Shown here: positions 41,735-50,385 of the stretch, piece after piece
How the letters are laid out: the number at the start of each line of letters is the position of its first letter
Numbering within the stretch: the first letter of the stretch is position 1
Source of the DNA: JAEUIX01 sp046156035
Lineage (GTDB): Bacteria; Planctomycetota; Phycisphaerae; Phycisphaerales; UBA1924
Reading direction: 5' to 3'
Assembly: GCA_046156035.1 (NCBI GenBank)
Contig: JBJXEW010000050.1
Location: forward strand, 62,001 to 126,000
DNA length: 64,000 nt
Notes under the pieces: generated by a model
What the model saw: only the letters and a program-made list of their open reading frames with translations
Databases searched by the model: none
Told to the model about the DNA's origin: nothing
Translations under genes and position numbers: made by a program

Positions 41735-43435
41735 TCAGCGGATCCAGCGGAGGCGGCCGAAGTCGGGCATGGGGATGGGGCTGCTGCCGGCCAGGGCGGG
41801 AAAGTAGACAAAGAAAGCCTTGCCGAGCATGAGGTTGCGGGGCACAACGCCCACGGTCGGATCGATCTCGGCGGCGACCCACTCGTCGGGTCGCTCCCAG
41901 AGGCGGCCGTCCTCGCTGGCGGGGCTGTTGTCTCCGCAGACGAAGAACTGGTCGCCGTTGAGCCGCATCGTGGTCGTGGGGTGCGTGCCCCAGGCGGGCT
42001 GGCCGGAGACGTTGCGGCGCGCGGGGCGGTAGTGGAGGTCGCGGTCGAGCCCGACACGGTGCAGCGCGAAGGCCCCCCCGGAGAACTCCCAGCGCACACG
42101 CGGCTTGCTGTACAGGCGCGCATCGACCAGTTGCATGGAGGCGTTGGGGTTGCTGGAGGCGATCTGCTCGAGGGATTGGCCGGTGGCGAAGGCGATGCGC
42201 TGCGCGGGCGTCCAGTTGTAGTTGCCGCTCGCGGCGAGCGAGCCGTCGACCCAGAGTTCCAGCCGCTGGTCGAGGTGCCAGAACTCAACGTTGGTGACCA
42301 CGCCCGGCTTGAACACGGTGCAGCGGCCCTCGGCAAGCGTGGCCCAGTCGGAGTCGGGCCCGGTTTGAGCCGAGAAGGGTCGCATCTGCACACGGGCGGT
42401 GCCCGCTTCGATGATGCCGCGAAACTGGTGGCCGCGCGTCTCGATGGTGGGCATCACGGTGATCGCGCCCGCGCCGCCGCTCGAAGGCTCGACGCCGGCC
42501 TTCAGGCGGATGTCGGAGACCGGGTAGTGGAACGAGCCCGCCATGAAGGGGTTCTCGTTGTAGGCGTAGCGGTCGTTGATCTCCCACCGCTCCGGCGCGC
42601 CGGGCTTGGTGTAGAAGGTGCGCGACGAGTCCCACTCCAGGGTGGCTGCGTCGGCACCCGAGTACTCGTAACTGCGTCGGTTCTCAATCTTCCAGCCGCT
42701 GCCGCCGGCCCCACCGGCGCGCCAGGGCGGGTTGAACCAGGTCTGGCCGTCGGGGCCCTTGGGGTTGGACGGGGCGAAGGCGGAGTCGAAGACGGGCTGC
42801 CACATGGCGCGGGCGGCATCGTCGGGCTTGCGGGCGATGGTCCACCCGGGCTCCTGCCAGGTGATGGGCGTGTTGGCAGGATCGGCGTCGTTTGCGCCGG
42901 CCTTGCGCACGAACACGTCGCCATCGACCAGCGCCAGTTGCTCGCCGGGGAGGCCGATGAGGCGCTTGATGTAGTTGACGGTCGGATCGCCGGGATTCTT
43001 GAAGACCACCACGTCGAAGCGTCTGGGCTCGTTGAGGGCGTAGAGATATTTGAGCACCAGGATGCGGTCGCCGGCCAGGCGGGGCACGTCGCGTCGTTCG
43101 TAGGCCTGCCCGGAGCGCGGGTCGTGGACGAGGACGGCAGGATCGCCGACGCTCGCCTGCCCCTGCACGGGCTTGGGGTCCATGGTTCCGGGGAAGGTGT
43201 TCCACGGGCCGACGGTCCACGGCATGCCCGAGGCCTCGGCGTTGAAACGAATGTGCTGGCCCAGCAGGGTGGGGGCCATGGAGCCGGTGGGGATGACAAA
43301 CGCCTCGACCACGAAGCCGCGGAAGACAAACGCCAGCACGAAGGCGATGATGACGGAGATGAGCGTGTCCTTGACGCTCTCCTTGGGCGCGCCGGCGGCA
43401 AGTGAGGGAGTGGGGGACGTGTCGGGTGTGCTCAT
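41735..43435 (-). CDS. lepB: Signal peptidase I with a large central insertion
   Basis: 566 residues versus about 324 in E. coli. One N-terminal membrane helix (VIIAFVLAFVFRGFVVEAF) precedes the catalytic Ser box PTGSMAPTLLG; the catalytic Lys lies in YIKRLIGLPGE; box E is GDNSPASEDGRLW near residue 500. Between the Lys and GDNS boxes about 320 residues are inserted. Part of this (RCTVFKPGVVTNVEF then DQRLELWVDGSLAA) resembles a LamG/concanavalin-type jelly roll. The enzyme cleaves signal peptides at the outer face of the inner membrane. The insert may shape substrate access or anchor it to an envelope structure. Confidence 0.88.
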   Translation of the reverse strand: MSTPDTSPTPSLAAGAPKESVKDTLISVIIAFVLAFVFRGFVVEAFVIPTGSMAPTLLGQHIRFNAEASGMPWTVGPWNTFPGTMDPKPVQGQASVGDPAVLVHDPRSGQAYERRDVPRLAGDRILVLKYLYALNEPRRFDVVVFKNPGDPTVNYIKRLIGLPGEQLALVDGDVFVRKAGANDADPANTPITWQEPGWTIARKPDDAARAMWQPVFDSAFAPSNPKGPDGQTWFNPPWRAGGAGGSGWKIENRRSYEYSGADAATLEWDSSRTFYTKPGAPERWEINDRYAYNENPFMAGSFHYPVSDIRLKAGVEPSSGGAGAITVMPTIETRGHQFRGIIEAGTARVQMRPFSAQTGPDSDWATLAEGRCTVFKPGVVTNVEFWHLDQRLELWVDGSLAASGNYNWTPAQRIAFATGQSLEQIASSNPNASMQLVDARLYSKPRVRWEFSGGAFALHRVGLDRDLHYRPARRNVSGQPAWGTHPTTTMRLNGDQFFVCGDNSPASEDGRLWERPDEWVAAEIDPTVGVVPRNLMLGKAFFVYFPALAGSSPIPMPDFGRLRWIR

Positions 43436-43592
43436 ACGGAAACAGGTTCCCGGCGCGCGGGCGTGAGTGGGGGAGGTTCGGCCCGTGGGCCAGGCCGATG
43501 CACAGGGTAGCGGCGGTTTCTACGCGAGCCGGTGCGCAGAAGTTTGCCGGGCCTTGATGGCGCGCGAGGGGTGGTGAGCCGATAATCACACC

Positions 43593-45122
43593 ATGGCGAA
43601 CCCCTGGCCTCCCACGCATCTTCCGCAAGAACTCGCGGCCGCCGCCGCGCCGACCGCTGGCGCGGTTCTGGCGGACACACAGCGCCGGCCCGAGCCGGGT
43701 TCCCGCGGCGCGGCGAAACTGGCGTGGCTGTGCGCGGCCGTGCTGCTCTTTGCCGTGGTCGTGTTGCAGCAGAGCATCGGCAGCGGCAGCGCGGCGGGTC
43801 AGGCCCCGGCGGCAGGTTCGGGGGCCACGGCGGTTGTCGATGCCGCGGACGACGACCCGAACCTCATCATCGCGAAGATCTTCGTTCGCATCAACGCGGC
43901 TTTGAAGGAGAGCGGCGCGGCGTCCGGCCCCGGGCCGGACCCGATGGAGCCCTTCGTCGATCAACTGCGTCAGGGCGCACGCACGCACGCGAGCAGATTG
44001 CGCCTGGCGCCCATCCTGGGCGAAACACGCGGCGCCGAGTCGGCCCTTGGGCAGTTGGACGAGTTGGAGAAGGACCTGCCCGCCGATTCGCCGTTGCGTG
44101 CGGACGCGGCCGCGTTTCGCGCGGTGTATGAGGGGAGTGCGCCGCCGGATGCGGGAGCGATGAAGGGCCTGGTGGATCGGCACGGATATTTCGGGCGCGT
44201 GGCGGAGACGTTCGGCACGGGTCCGGCCGACCCGTTCAGGGTGAAAGCCCGCGAGCAGGGCTCCACGCTCATCGTTGTGTTCGTGGCGCTGGGGTTGGTG
44301 GTGCTGGTGGGCCTGCTGACCGGGTTCGGGCTCTTTATCACGGCCTTGGTGATGATGGCCACGCGCTCGTTGCGGCTGCGGCACGTACCCGCCGCGGCGG
44401 GGGGGAGTTTGGGCATTGAGATGGTGGCGGTGTTCTTCCTTGGGTTCCTGGTGCTCAAGGCCTCGTCGATGTGGGTGGCGTCGTTCGCGGGGCGGGACAC
44501 GGTTGTGTGGTTTTCGTTGTGCGCGCAGTGGGGCCTTCTGGCGATCTTCGCGTGGCCATTTGCACGGGGCATGCCGTGGGGCGAGGCGCGGGCATCGCTG
44601 GGGTTGCACTCGGGGCGCGGCATTGTGCGAGAGATGGCCGCGGGGCTGGTGGGCTATCTCGCGTGCATCCCCATTCTGCTCCTCGGAGCGATCACGACCC
44701 TCGTGGCCCTGCTCGTTCGCGAGGCCGTCCGCAAGGCCATGAACCTTCCGGACGCGGGCCCGCCCACCAACCCGATTCTTGAGTTGCTCGCCGGAACCAA
44801 CGGCGTGCAACTGGTTCTCCTGATCGCGCTGGCGGTGGTGTGGGCGCCGCTTGTGGAAGAGACGGTCTTCCGAGGCGGTCTGTTCCGGCACCTCACGGGA
44901 TACATGCCGTGGGTCGCTGCGGGTCTCGTCTCGGCGCTGGTGTTTGCGCTGGGGCACGCGTATGACGCGCTGCTGCTCTTCCCGGTGATGGCTCTGGGCA
45001 TCGGCTTTGCCATCATCCGTCAGTGGCGTGGTAGTTTGATCGCGAGCATGACGGCCCACGCGATCCACAACGCGTTCGTGATGACGCTGACGCTGGCGGT
45101 CTTCTCGCAGTTGGGCGACTGA
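43593..45122 (+). CDS. CPBP-family intramembrane metalloprotease
   Basis: 509 residues. After an N-terminal helix (LAWLCAAVLLFAVVVLQ) and a soluble region (about 65-215) there are eight or so membrane helices. The CAAX-protease/bacteriocin-processing motifs are present: EETVFRGGLFRHL (EEXXXR), ALVFALGHAYDA (second His) and HAIHNAFVM (third motif). Family members cleave prenylated or bacteriocin-type substrates or act in membrane protein quality control; the role here is unknown. Confidence 0.85.
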   Translation: MANPWPPTHLPQELAAAAAPTAGAVLADTQRRPEPGSRGAAKLAWLCAAVLLFAVVVLQQSIGSGSAAGQAPAAGSGATAVVDAADDDPNLIIAKIFVRINAALKESGAASGPGPDPMEPFVDQLRQGARTHASRLRLAPILGETRGAESALGQLDELEKDLPADSPLRADAAAFRAVYEGSAPPDAGAMKGLVDRHGYFGRVAETFGTGPADPFRVKAREQGSTLIVVFVALGLVVLVGLLTGFGLFITALVMMATRSLRLRHVPAAAGGSLGIEMVAVFFLGFLVLKASSMWVASFAGRDTVVWFSLCAQWGLLAIFAWPFARGMPWGEARASLGLHSGRGIVREMAAGLVGYLACIPILLLGAITTLVALLVREAVRKAMNLPDAGPPTNPILELLAGTNGVQLVLLIALAVVWAPLVEETVFRGGLFRHLTGYMPWVAAGLVSALVFALGHAYDALLLFPVMALGIGFAIIRQWRGSLIASMTAHAIHNAFVMTLTLAVFSQLGD

Positions 45123-45137
45123 GGGCCCGCGGCGGGT

Positions 45138-46043
45138 TCATCGCGTCGCGGGTTCGGTGCGACAGGTGATCTCCAGGAAGCCCTCTGCAGCGCGGACCGC
45201 GAGGACGCGCACCACGCGCCCGTCGGAGAGCCGCAACGCGGGCGTGCGCGCCAGCGCCACCTCGCCCATGAGCACACGCCCCAGCGAGTCCATCTCCGGC
45301 CGGCCGTGAAAATCGGTGGGCAGGTAGCGCCGGGCGTGCAGCCAGCGTGCCGGTGCGCCGGTGGCCCCCTCGGCCACCATCAGGCCTGCGGGGACGCGCA
45401 GCCTGCCGAATCGCACCGAGGTGGCCGGCGCGAAGAGCGAACCGTCGGTTTCCATGCGCGGCACGAGTCGGACCGAGACGACCCGTCCGTCGTCTGCCCC
45501 GGTCCGCAGATGCGCCCCGAGCACGAGTGCGCCCGATTCGAAGTGCGCCTGCACCTGCCGGACCTCCGCCGGCCAGCGCGAGAGCGAGCCGCGGGTCACG
45601 GTCCACTCGCTGAGGCGGGAGGCCAGCCATGCGGAGGCATCGGCCTCGGCGATGCGGGCGACCCAGGGGTCGGGGCCGCGCTGCTCGGTGATCACGGTGA
45701 CGAGTCCGTTCTCGACGGCGCGGGCGCGGGCGAGGATGGCGGGATCGGCGGGGTTGATTGGCCGCCACCACGGGGGCGGGCTGGCCGCGAGTGCGAAGGA
45801 GGCGCCCACGGCCAGGGCGGTGAGCGCGGCGATGACGAGCACGGCCGCGACGAAGCGCCGCCGCCAGCGCACGAGGCGGACGAGCGAAGAGACCGTGGAG
45901 TGATCGGCGGGCGTGCGCACGTGCGTGGAAGCGTGCGCATGGCCACCGACGGAATCAACGCCGCGGATGGAGGGGCGTGGGGCGCGAAACGATCGGTCTT
46001 TGTTCTGCCGCCGATGCCGCGGAGCGTCGCTTGACGAAGCCAC
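45138..46043 (-). CDS. Hypothetical membrane-anchored protein
   Basis: Up to 301 residues; the first 45 or so may be upstream of the true start. One membrane segment (FVAAVLVIAALTALAVGASFALA) follows Arg-rich cytoplasmic residues, so most of the protein is probably periplasmic. The outside part has beta-rich patterns (VVSVRLVPRMETDGSLF, VRVLAVRAAEGFLEITCR). I do not recognise the family. Small helical sub-sequence DASAWLASRLSEW resembles a linker between strands. Convergent with the CPBP gene, 15 bases apart. Confidence 0.7.
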   Translation of the reverse strand: MASSSDAPRHRRQNKDRSFRAPRPSIRGVDSVGGHAHASTHVRTPADHSTVSSLVRLVRWRRRFVAAVLVIAALTALAVGASFALAASPPPWWRPINPADPAILARARAVENGLVTVITEQRGPDPWVARIAEADASAWLASRLSEWTVTRGSLSRWPAEVRQVQAHFESGALVLGAHLRTGADDGRVVSVRLVPRMETDGSLFAPATSVRFGRLRVPAGLMVAEGATGAPARWLHARRYLPTDFHGRPEMDSLGRVLMGEVALARTPALRLSDGRVVRVLAVRAAEGFLEITCRTEPATR

Positions 46044-46144
46044 AGATCTGTGCTTTCATCCTCCCCCGCTCGGAGTTATGAGTGGTGTTGCGTTGGCGCA
46101 CGCGTCTGCGCGATGAGTTACACGTCCCCCCTGAGGAATATTCA

Positions 46145-46561
46145 ATGGCACGTTCATCCGCTCTCTCGTCTCTCTCGGTTGGTGAGTTGCAGCGCGAGAT
46201 TTCCAAGCGTCAGCGGTCGGTCGGCGTGCTCCAGCGGAAGCGGGCGAAGTTGATGAAGCGCGTCGATGCGATTGACGCGCAGATCGCGGCCAACGGCGGG
46301 CCTGCGCGGGCCGGTCGCCGCCCCGGCAGCGGTCTGGGCATGGGCGCCGCCACCCGCGCCAACAACGCGATGAACCTTGTGGAATCACTCGCCCGCGCGC
46401 TCAAGGGCAAGACCATGAGCGTGACCGAAGTGAGCGAGGTTGTGCAGAAGGCCGGGTACAGCACGTACTCGCCCAACTTCCGCACGATTGTGAACGCGGC
46501 GCTGCTCAAAGAGAAGAAGCGCTTCAAGCGCGTGGGGCGCGGCCAGTACACAGCGGCCTGA
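46145..46561 (+). CDS. Small coiled-coil/winged-helix-like protein
   Basis: 138 residues from ATG with GAGGAA 7-8 bases upstream. Residues about 10-48 form a charged coiled coil (VGELQREISKRQRSVGVLQR). A Gly/Ala/Arg linker follows. The C-terminal 70 residues (NLVESLARALKGKTMSVTEVSEVVQKAG...) look like a winged helix of the HARE-HTH kind (SVTEVSEVVQKAGY, FRTIVNAALLKEKKRFKRVG, RGQYTA), suggesting DNA binding. It has its own strong terminator. A related nucleoid or regulator function is possible but unproven. Confidence 0.8.
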   Translation: MARSSALSSLSVGELQREISKRQRSVGVLQRKRAKLMKRVDAIDAQIAANGGPARAGRRPGSGLGMGAATRANNAMNLVESLARALKGKTMSVTEVSEVVQKAGYSTYSPNFRTIVNAALLKEKKRFKRVGRGQYTAA

Positions 46562-46594
46562 ACCCGTTGCACGCAGCGACACGCACCAATGAAG

Positions 46595-46624
46595 AGGGCC
46601 GCGCACACGGCGCGGCCCTTTTTT
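46595..46624 (+). terminator. Strong Rho-independent terminator
   Basis: A 10-bp perfect stem, AGGGCCGCGC, loop ACACG, GCGCGGCCCT, directly followed by TTTTTT. It ends the winged-helix gene transcript and faces the convergent lipoprotein gene. Confidence 0.92.
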
Positions 46625-46662
46625 CGTCCGTACACTTCGCGCCCCTCGGCGGCGGCCCACGC

Positions 46663-46947
46663 TCAGCGGATCGGGTACGGGCTCAGACGCGACGGGCCCT
46701 GGAAGCCCAGCAACACGCCCACATCGCGGCTGAGCGAGCGAATGTCCGTGTTGAAGTTGATCGTCAGTTGGTTGTCAATGTCGTCTGGCCGCTTCGTGAG
46801 CGTTTGGAGTTCGGGCGTCGGGTTCGAGCGAATTTCGGCGAGTTGGTCACGCGACTCGTTGCTCGCGCACCCGCCCAGCAAGGCCGAGGCGGCCGCCGCG
46901 GCGGGCAGGAAGAGGCGGGCGGCGAGCGATCTGGCGGGCAACTTCAT
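46663..46947 (-). CDS. Small lipoprotein
   Basis: 94 residues from ATG (MKLPARSLAARLFLPAAAAA) with AAGGAG 9 bases upstream; the frame extends further upstream without signals. The signal peptide ends in a lipobox-like LLGGC. The mature part is polar: CASNESRDQLAEIRSNP, then NQLTINFNTDIRSLSRDVGVLL. No family recognised. Probably envelope-attached. Confidence 0.75.
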   Translation of the reverse strand: MKLPARSLAARLFLPAAAAASALLGGCASNESRDQLAEIRSNPTPELQTLTKRPDDIDNQLTINFNTDIRSLSRDVGVLLGFQGPSRLSPYPIR

Positions 46948-47136
46948 GCGGGAACTCCTTGTCAGGGAAGGGGTTATACGGGTCCAACCGATTCGCGTCA
47001 AGCGGGCTGGGGGTTGCATGCTCCGCGACGACGATCGGGAGAGACTGGGGAGAACCGATGATCTCGCGCTGCGGAAGGGCGCGCCCACAGCAACGCGCTG
47101 CGACATGCTGGCCGGAGAAGGCCAACGATACTCCCG

Positions 47137-48228
47137 ATGAGCACTCAGACCGACGCGAACCACGCCCTCACCACAGCCGCGGTGGCCATTCGATCGTCGA
47201 TCGAAGGCGACCCGCGCACACGGCATCTGTCAGGGTCCGCGGTTGGCGTGCCTGATGGAGGAGTCGTGCCACGTGCGGCGACCGTGCCGGATGTGCACGC
47301 CGTGGAGGAACTGTTGGACCTGGCCAGGACGCTGATTTTCCCGGGCTTCTTTGATCGGACACCGCCGTCGCCGGCGACGCTGGAGTGGTTCGTGGCGGGG
47401 CACGCCGCGCGGCTGCACGCGCACGCCCAGCGGCAGATCGGCCTGGCCGTGCACTACATGTGCGGCCAGCCGGTGCGCAGCGCAGCGGGGGAAGACGACG
47501 GGAGTTTCTGGGCCCCGTGGCCGGTGCGCTTCCGGCGCGCGTGCCGCGAGCGGGGTGAGGGTGAGGTGACGGAATTGGACTGCGCCGAGGCGGCCCGCCG
47601 GACGGCCGACGCGTTCTTGCTCGGCCTGGCCGCGGTGCGGGGGCTCATGTCGGCGGATGTGCAGGCGGCGTTCGACGGCGACCCTGCGGCGGAGCACACC
47701 GACGAGATCATTCTGTGCTACCCGGGCGTGCGGGCGCTGCTGCACCACCGCCTTGCGCACCTGCTTTACAACCTGGGGGTGCCGCTCCTGCCGCGGATTA
47801 TCGCGGAGACGGCCCACCGCCTGACGGGGATTGATATTCACCCTGGCGCGCGCATCGGGGCGCGGTTCTTTCTCGACCACGGCGCGGGGACGGTGATCGG
47901 CGAGACGGCCGAGATCGGTGACGACGTGAAGTTGTATCAGGGTGTGACGCTCGGGGCCAAGAGTTTCGCCCGCGACCAGGCCGGCAGGCTGGTGCGCGGC
48001 ACCAAGCGGCACCCCACACTGGGCAACCGCGTCACGATCTACGCGGGCGCCGTCATCCTCGGTGGTGACACGATCATCGGCGATGACTGCGTCATCAACG
48101 GCGGTGTGTTTCTCACGCAGGGCATCCCGCCAGGGCACATCGTGCGGCAGAAGCAGGCGGAACTCACGCTGCGCAGCAACCCGGCCCTGCGCGAGAAGGG
48201 CGAAGCGCAGGCGATGTTTGATATCTGA
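47137..48228 (+). CDS. cysE: Serine O-acetyltransferase
   Basis: 363 residues, longer than E. coli CysE (273) because of a helical N-terminal region of the EpsC/plant type. The beta-helix is typical: LTGIDIHPGARIGARFFLDH (catalytic His of DHG), GTVIGETAEIGDDVKLYQGVTLG, HPTLGNRVTIYAGAVILGG. It transfers acetyl from acetyl-CoA to serine, the first step to cysteine. No cysK is adjacent. Preceded by a helical AEHTDEIILCYPGVRALLHHRLAH segment seen in the family. Confidence 0.9.
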   Translation: MSTQTDANHALTTAAVAIRSSIEGDPRTRHLSGSAVGVPDGGVVPRAATVPDVHAVEELLDLARTLIFPGFFDRTPPSPATLEWFVAGHAARLHAHAQRQIGLAVHYMCGQPVRSAAGEDDGSFWAPWPVRFRRACRERGEGEVTELDCAEAARRTADAFLLGLAAVRGLMSADVQAAFDGDPAAEHTDEIILCYPGVRALLHHRLAHLLYNLGVPLLPRIIAETAHRLTGIDIHPGARIGARFFLDHGAGTVIGETAEIGDDVKLYQGVTLGAKSFARDQAGRLVRGTKRHPTLGNRVTIYAGAVILGGDTIIGDDCVINGGVFLTQGIPPGHIVRQKQAELTLRSNPALREKGEAQAMFDI

Positions 48229-48282
48229 GGGACCCCGCACGGGCAGGTCCGCCAGAGGCGGACGCAGCCCGTGGCACAGGCT

Positions 48283-50076
48283 TCACGCCTCCGCGGCAAT
48301 CACCTGGGCCTTCGCCGCGATGCTCTCGGGCTTCTCGCACCAGAACGGCCCCACAGCCAGGCAGTCCATCTTCGTGCGGGCAAAGCACGCAATCGCTTGT
48401 GCGGGTGTGTGCACGATCGGCTCGTTCTCGTTGAAACTCGTGTTGAGCAGCACCGGCACGCCCGCACGCGCATCGAAGGCCTTGATGAGGTCGTAGTAGA
48501 GGCGGTTCTGGTCGCGGCGAACGGTCTGCACCCGTCCGGTGTCGTCGTCGTGGTTCACAGCGCCGAGTTTCTGCCGCCACTGCGGGCGCGTCTTGTAGAC
48601 GATGTTCATGAAGGGCACGCTGTGCGAGCCCTCGTACAACTCGCTCAAACGCTCCTCCAGCACCGCCGGCGCAAACGGCCGGAACGGCTCGCGGTTCTTG
48701 ATGCGGGCGTTGAGGATGGCCTTCATGTTCGGCCACGCCGGATTGGCGAGGATGGAGCGGTTGCCGAGTGCGCGCGGGCCCCATTCCTCGCGCCCCTGGA
48801 ACCAGCCCACAATCTTGCCTTGGCAGAGCGCATCCACCGTGGTCTGCAGGAGCGCGGCCTCATCCAACTTGCGGAAGGGCATGCCGCTGGCCTTGGCCGC
48901 CTCCTCGCACTGCTCGCTCGTCCACTCGGTGCCCCAGTAGGCGTGGCTGACTTCGGGCGTGCGTGCCACGCCCAGTTTGTTATAGAGCACGTACGCTGCG
49001 GCACCGGCCCCGGTGCCGTCATCGCCCGCGGCCGGGTGGATGTAGACGCGGTCGAGGTGGCCTTCCATCACGAGGCGGCCGTTGCCCACGCCGTTGAGCG
49101 CGCAGCCGCCGGCCAGCACCACATCGCGGATGCCGGTGCGGCCGATCGCGTCCTTCACCATGTCGATGTAGACCTCCTCGAAGCGCTTCTGGATGGAGGC
49201 CGCCATGTCGTGGTCGCGTGTCGTCAGCGGGTCTTTGCGCTGCCGCGCGGGGCCGAAGAGTTTCTCCACCGCGTCGCCGTACATGCGCGGCATCATGATC
49301 TCGCCGTCAACCACGGTGCCGAAGGTGCGCTCGGCGTGGTCGGAGATGCGCGAGTAGGTGGTGAAATACTCCTCGTTCAGCCGCAGGCCGCGGGCCGGGT
49401 CCCACTGCACGAACGAGCGGAGTTGGTCGAGGTACGCGGGCTTGCCGTAGGCGGCCAGGCCCATCACCTTGTACTCCTCGCCGAACTTGTTGAAGCCGAT
49501 GAAGCCGCACAGGGTGGTGTAGAAAATGCCCAGCGAGTGGGGGGGGTGCGTGCGGTGCAGCACCTCGATGGTGTTGCCCTCGCAGCGGGCGAGCATGACG
49601 GAGCACCAGTCGCCCGAACCATCCACCGACACGGCCGTGGCCTTGTCGAAGCCCGACCAGTAGAACGAACTGGCGACGTGGGCGAGGTGGTGCTCAACGT
49701 TGTGCACGTTGAACCGGCACTGGTCGGCCGCGAAACCCATCTGCTCGTGCAGGGCCTCCGCCTTCTGGTTTTCCTTGTTCACACCCAGGCGGATCTTGGC
49801 GAGGTTGAAGCCCACGCGCGGGTTCTTGGCGATGAACGCGAGTTTGGCCCCCTTGTTGGCGTAGGGGTCGCGTGCGAACGCCACGTCCGTCACGTCGGCG
49901 ATCGTCGCGCCCGCCATGCGCAGCACCTCACGGATGGCCTCACGGGGGAAGACGGCGCAGTGCTTCTGCCGGTTGATCCGCTCCTCGCAGATGCCCGCGA
50001 TCATGCCGCTCTTGTTCATGAGCACGGCCGACGAATCGGGGTGCGACGAGTTCAGGCCGAGCACGAGAGGTTCCAT
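48283..50076 (-). CDS. NodU/CmcH-type carbamoyltransferase
   Basis: 597 residues from ATG (MEPLVLGLNSSHPDSSAVLM). The N-terminal Kae1-like domain has VHNVEHHLAHVASSFYWSGF (metal-binding His pair in HHXAH) and VSVDGSGDW; the middle GGCALNGVGNGRL and AGDDGTGAGAAAYV; and the C-terminal YrdC-like part GWFQGREEWGPRALGNRSILA, REPFRPFAPAVLEE and PVLLNTSFNENEPIVHTP. These enzymes transfer carbamoyl from carbamoyl phosphate to hydroxyl groups of natural products or glycans. It is of full length. No biosynthetic cluster surrounds it, so a role in surface glycan decoration is a guess. Confidence 0.9.
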   Translation of the reverse strand: MEPLVLGLNSSHPDSSAVLMNKSGMIAGICEERINRQKHCAVFPREAIREVLRMAGATIADVTDVAFARDPYANKGAKLAFIAKNPRVGFNLAKIRLGVNKENQKAEALHEQMGFAADQCRFNVHNVEHHLAHVASSFYWSGFDKATAVSVDGSGDWCSVMLARCEGNTIEVLHRTHPPHSLGIFYTTLCGFIGFNKFGEEYKVMGLAAYGKPAYLDQLRSFVQWDPARGLRLNEEYFTTYSRISDHAERTFGTVVDGEIMMPRMYGDAVEKLFGPARQRKDPLTTRDHDMAASIQKRFEEVYIDMVKDAIGRTGIRDVVLAGGCALNGVGNGRLVMEGHLDRVYIHPAAGDDGTGAGAAAYVLYNKLGVARTPEVSHAYWGTEWTSEQCEEAAKASGMPFRKLDEAALLQTTVDALCQGKIVGWFQGREEWGPRALGNRSILANPAWPNMKAILNARIKNREPFRPFAPAVLEERLSELYEGSHSVPFMNIVYKTRPQWRQKLGAVNHDDDTGRVQTVRRDQNRLYYDLIKAFDARAGVPVLLNTSFNENEPIVHTPAQAIACFARTKMDCLAVGPFWCEKPESIAAKAQVIAAEA

Positions 50077-50283
50077 AGCACTCTTCTGTCTGCCGCCCCC
50101 CGCGGCGGGCGGCGGGGCGAAGGGAACGGGCGTTGCGAGGCCCGGCCGGGCCGGGGGAAGGGGGAGTTTAGGTGGCATGCCACCCCCGCAGCCTGCGGCA
50201 GGCCTGCCGCGAGGCCGGGTTATCGAACCTTCTCAATCGGCCGGAACCGGGCGGGAATCCAGCCCTCCGCACCCTCAAAGAGG

Positions 50284-50301
50284 ACCCGGCGCAAGCCGGG
50301 T
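50284..50301. terminator. GC hairpin 1
   Basis: ACCCGGC, loop GCAA, GCCGGGT, flanked by AAAGAGG on the left and CTTTCT on the right, so it can act in both directions. On the minus strand it lies about 100 bases past the MATE stop. Confidence 0.5.
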
Positions 50302-50348
50302 CTTTCTGGCTAACCATGGACCGAGTCGCGGGGAGCCCGCCCACCAAA

Positions 50349-50368
50349 GCCCCGGCTCGCGCCGGGGC
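50349..50368. terminator. GC hairpin 2
   Basis: GCCCCGGC, loop TCGC, GCCGGGGC, flanked by AAA and CTCTTT. Just past the stop of the MATE gene on the minus strand, it is the likely terminator of that gene. The stem resembles the REP-like stem flanking the transposase in leuS. Confidence 0.55.
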
Positions 50369-50385
50369 CTCTTTCACATGGCCGG

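Larger units (their letters stand above)
50077..50385. other. Intergenic region with tandem hairpins
   Basis: About 310 bases between the carbamoyltransferase start and the MATE stop. No gene is seen. It holds a 16-bp palindrome GCGGCAGGCCTGCCGC (about 50195-50210) and two GC hairpins listed separately. On the minus strand it must carry the carbamoyltransferase promoter. Confidence 0.45.

Noticed and set aside
42684..45068. A 794-codon minus-strand frame spanning lepB and the CPBP gene
   Set aside because: It crosses two well-supported genes and is dominated by Arg, His and Gln; no domain is visible.
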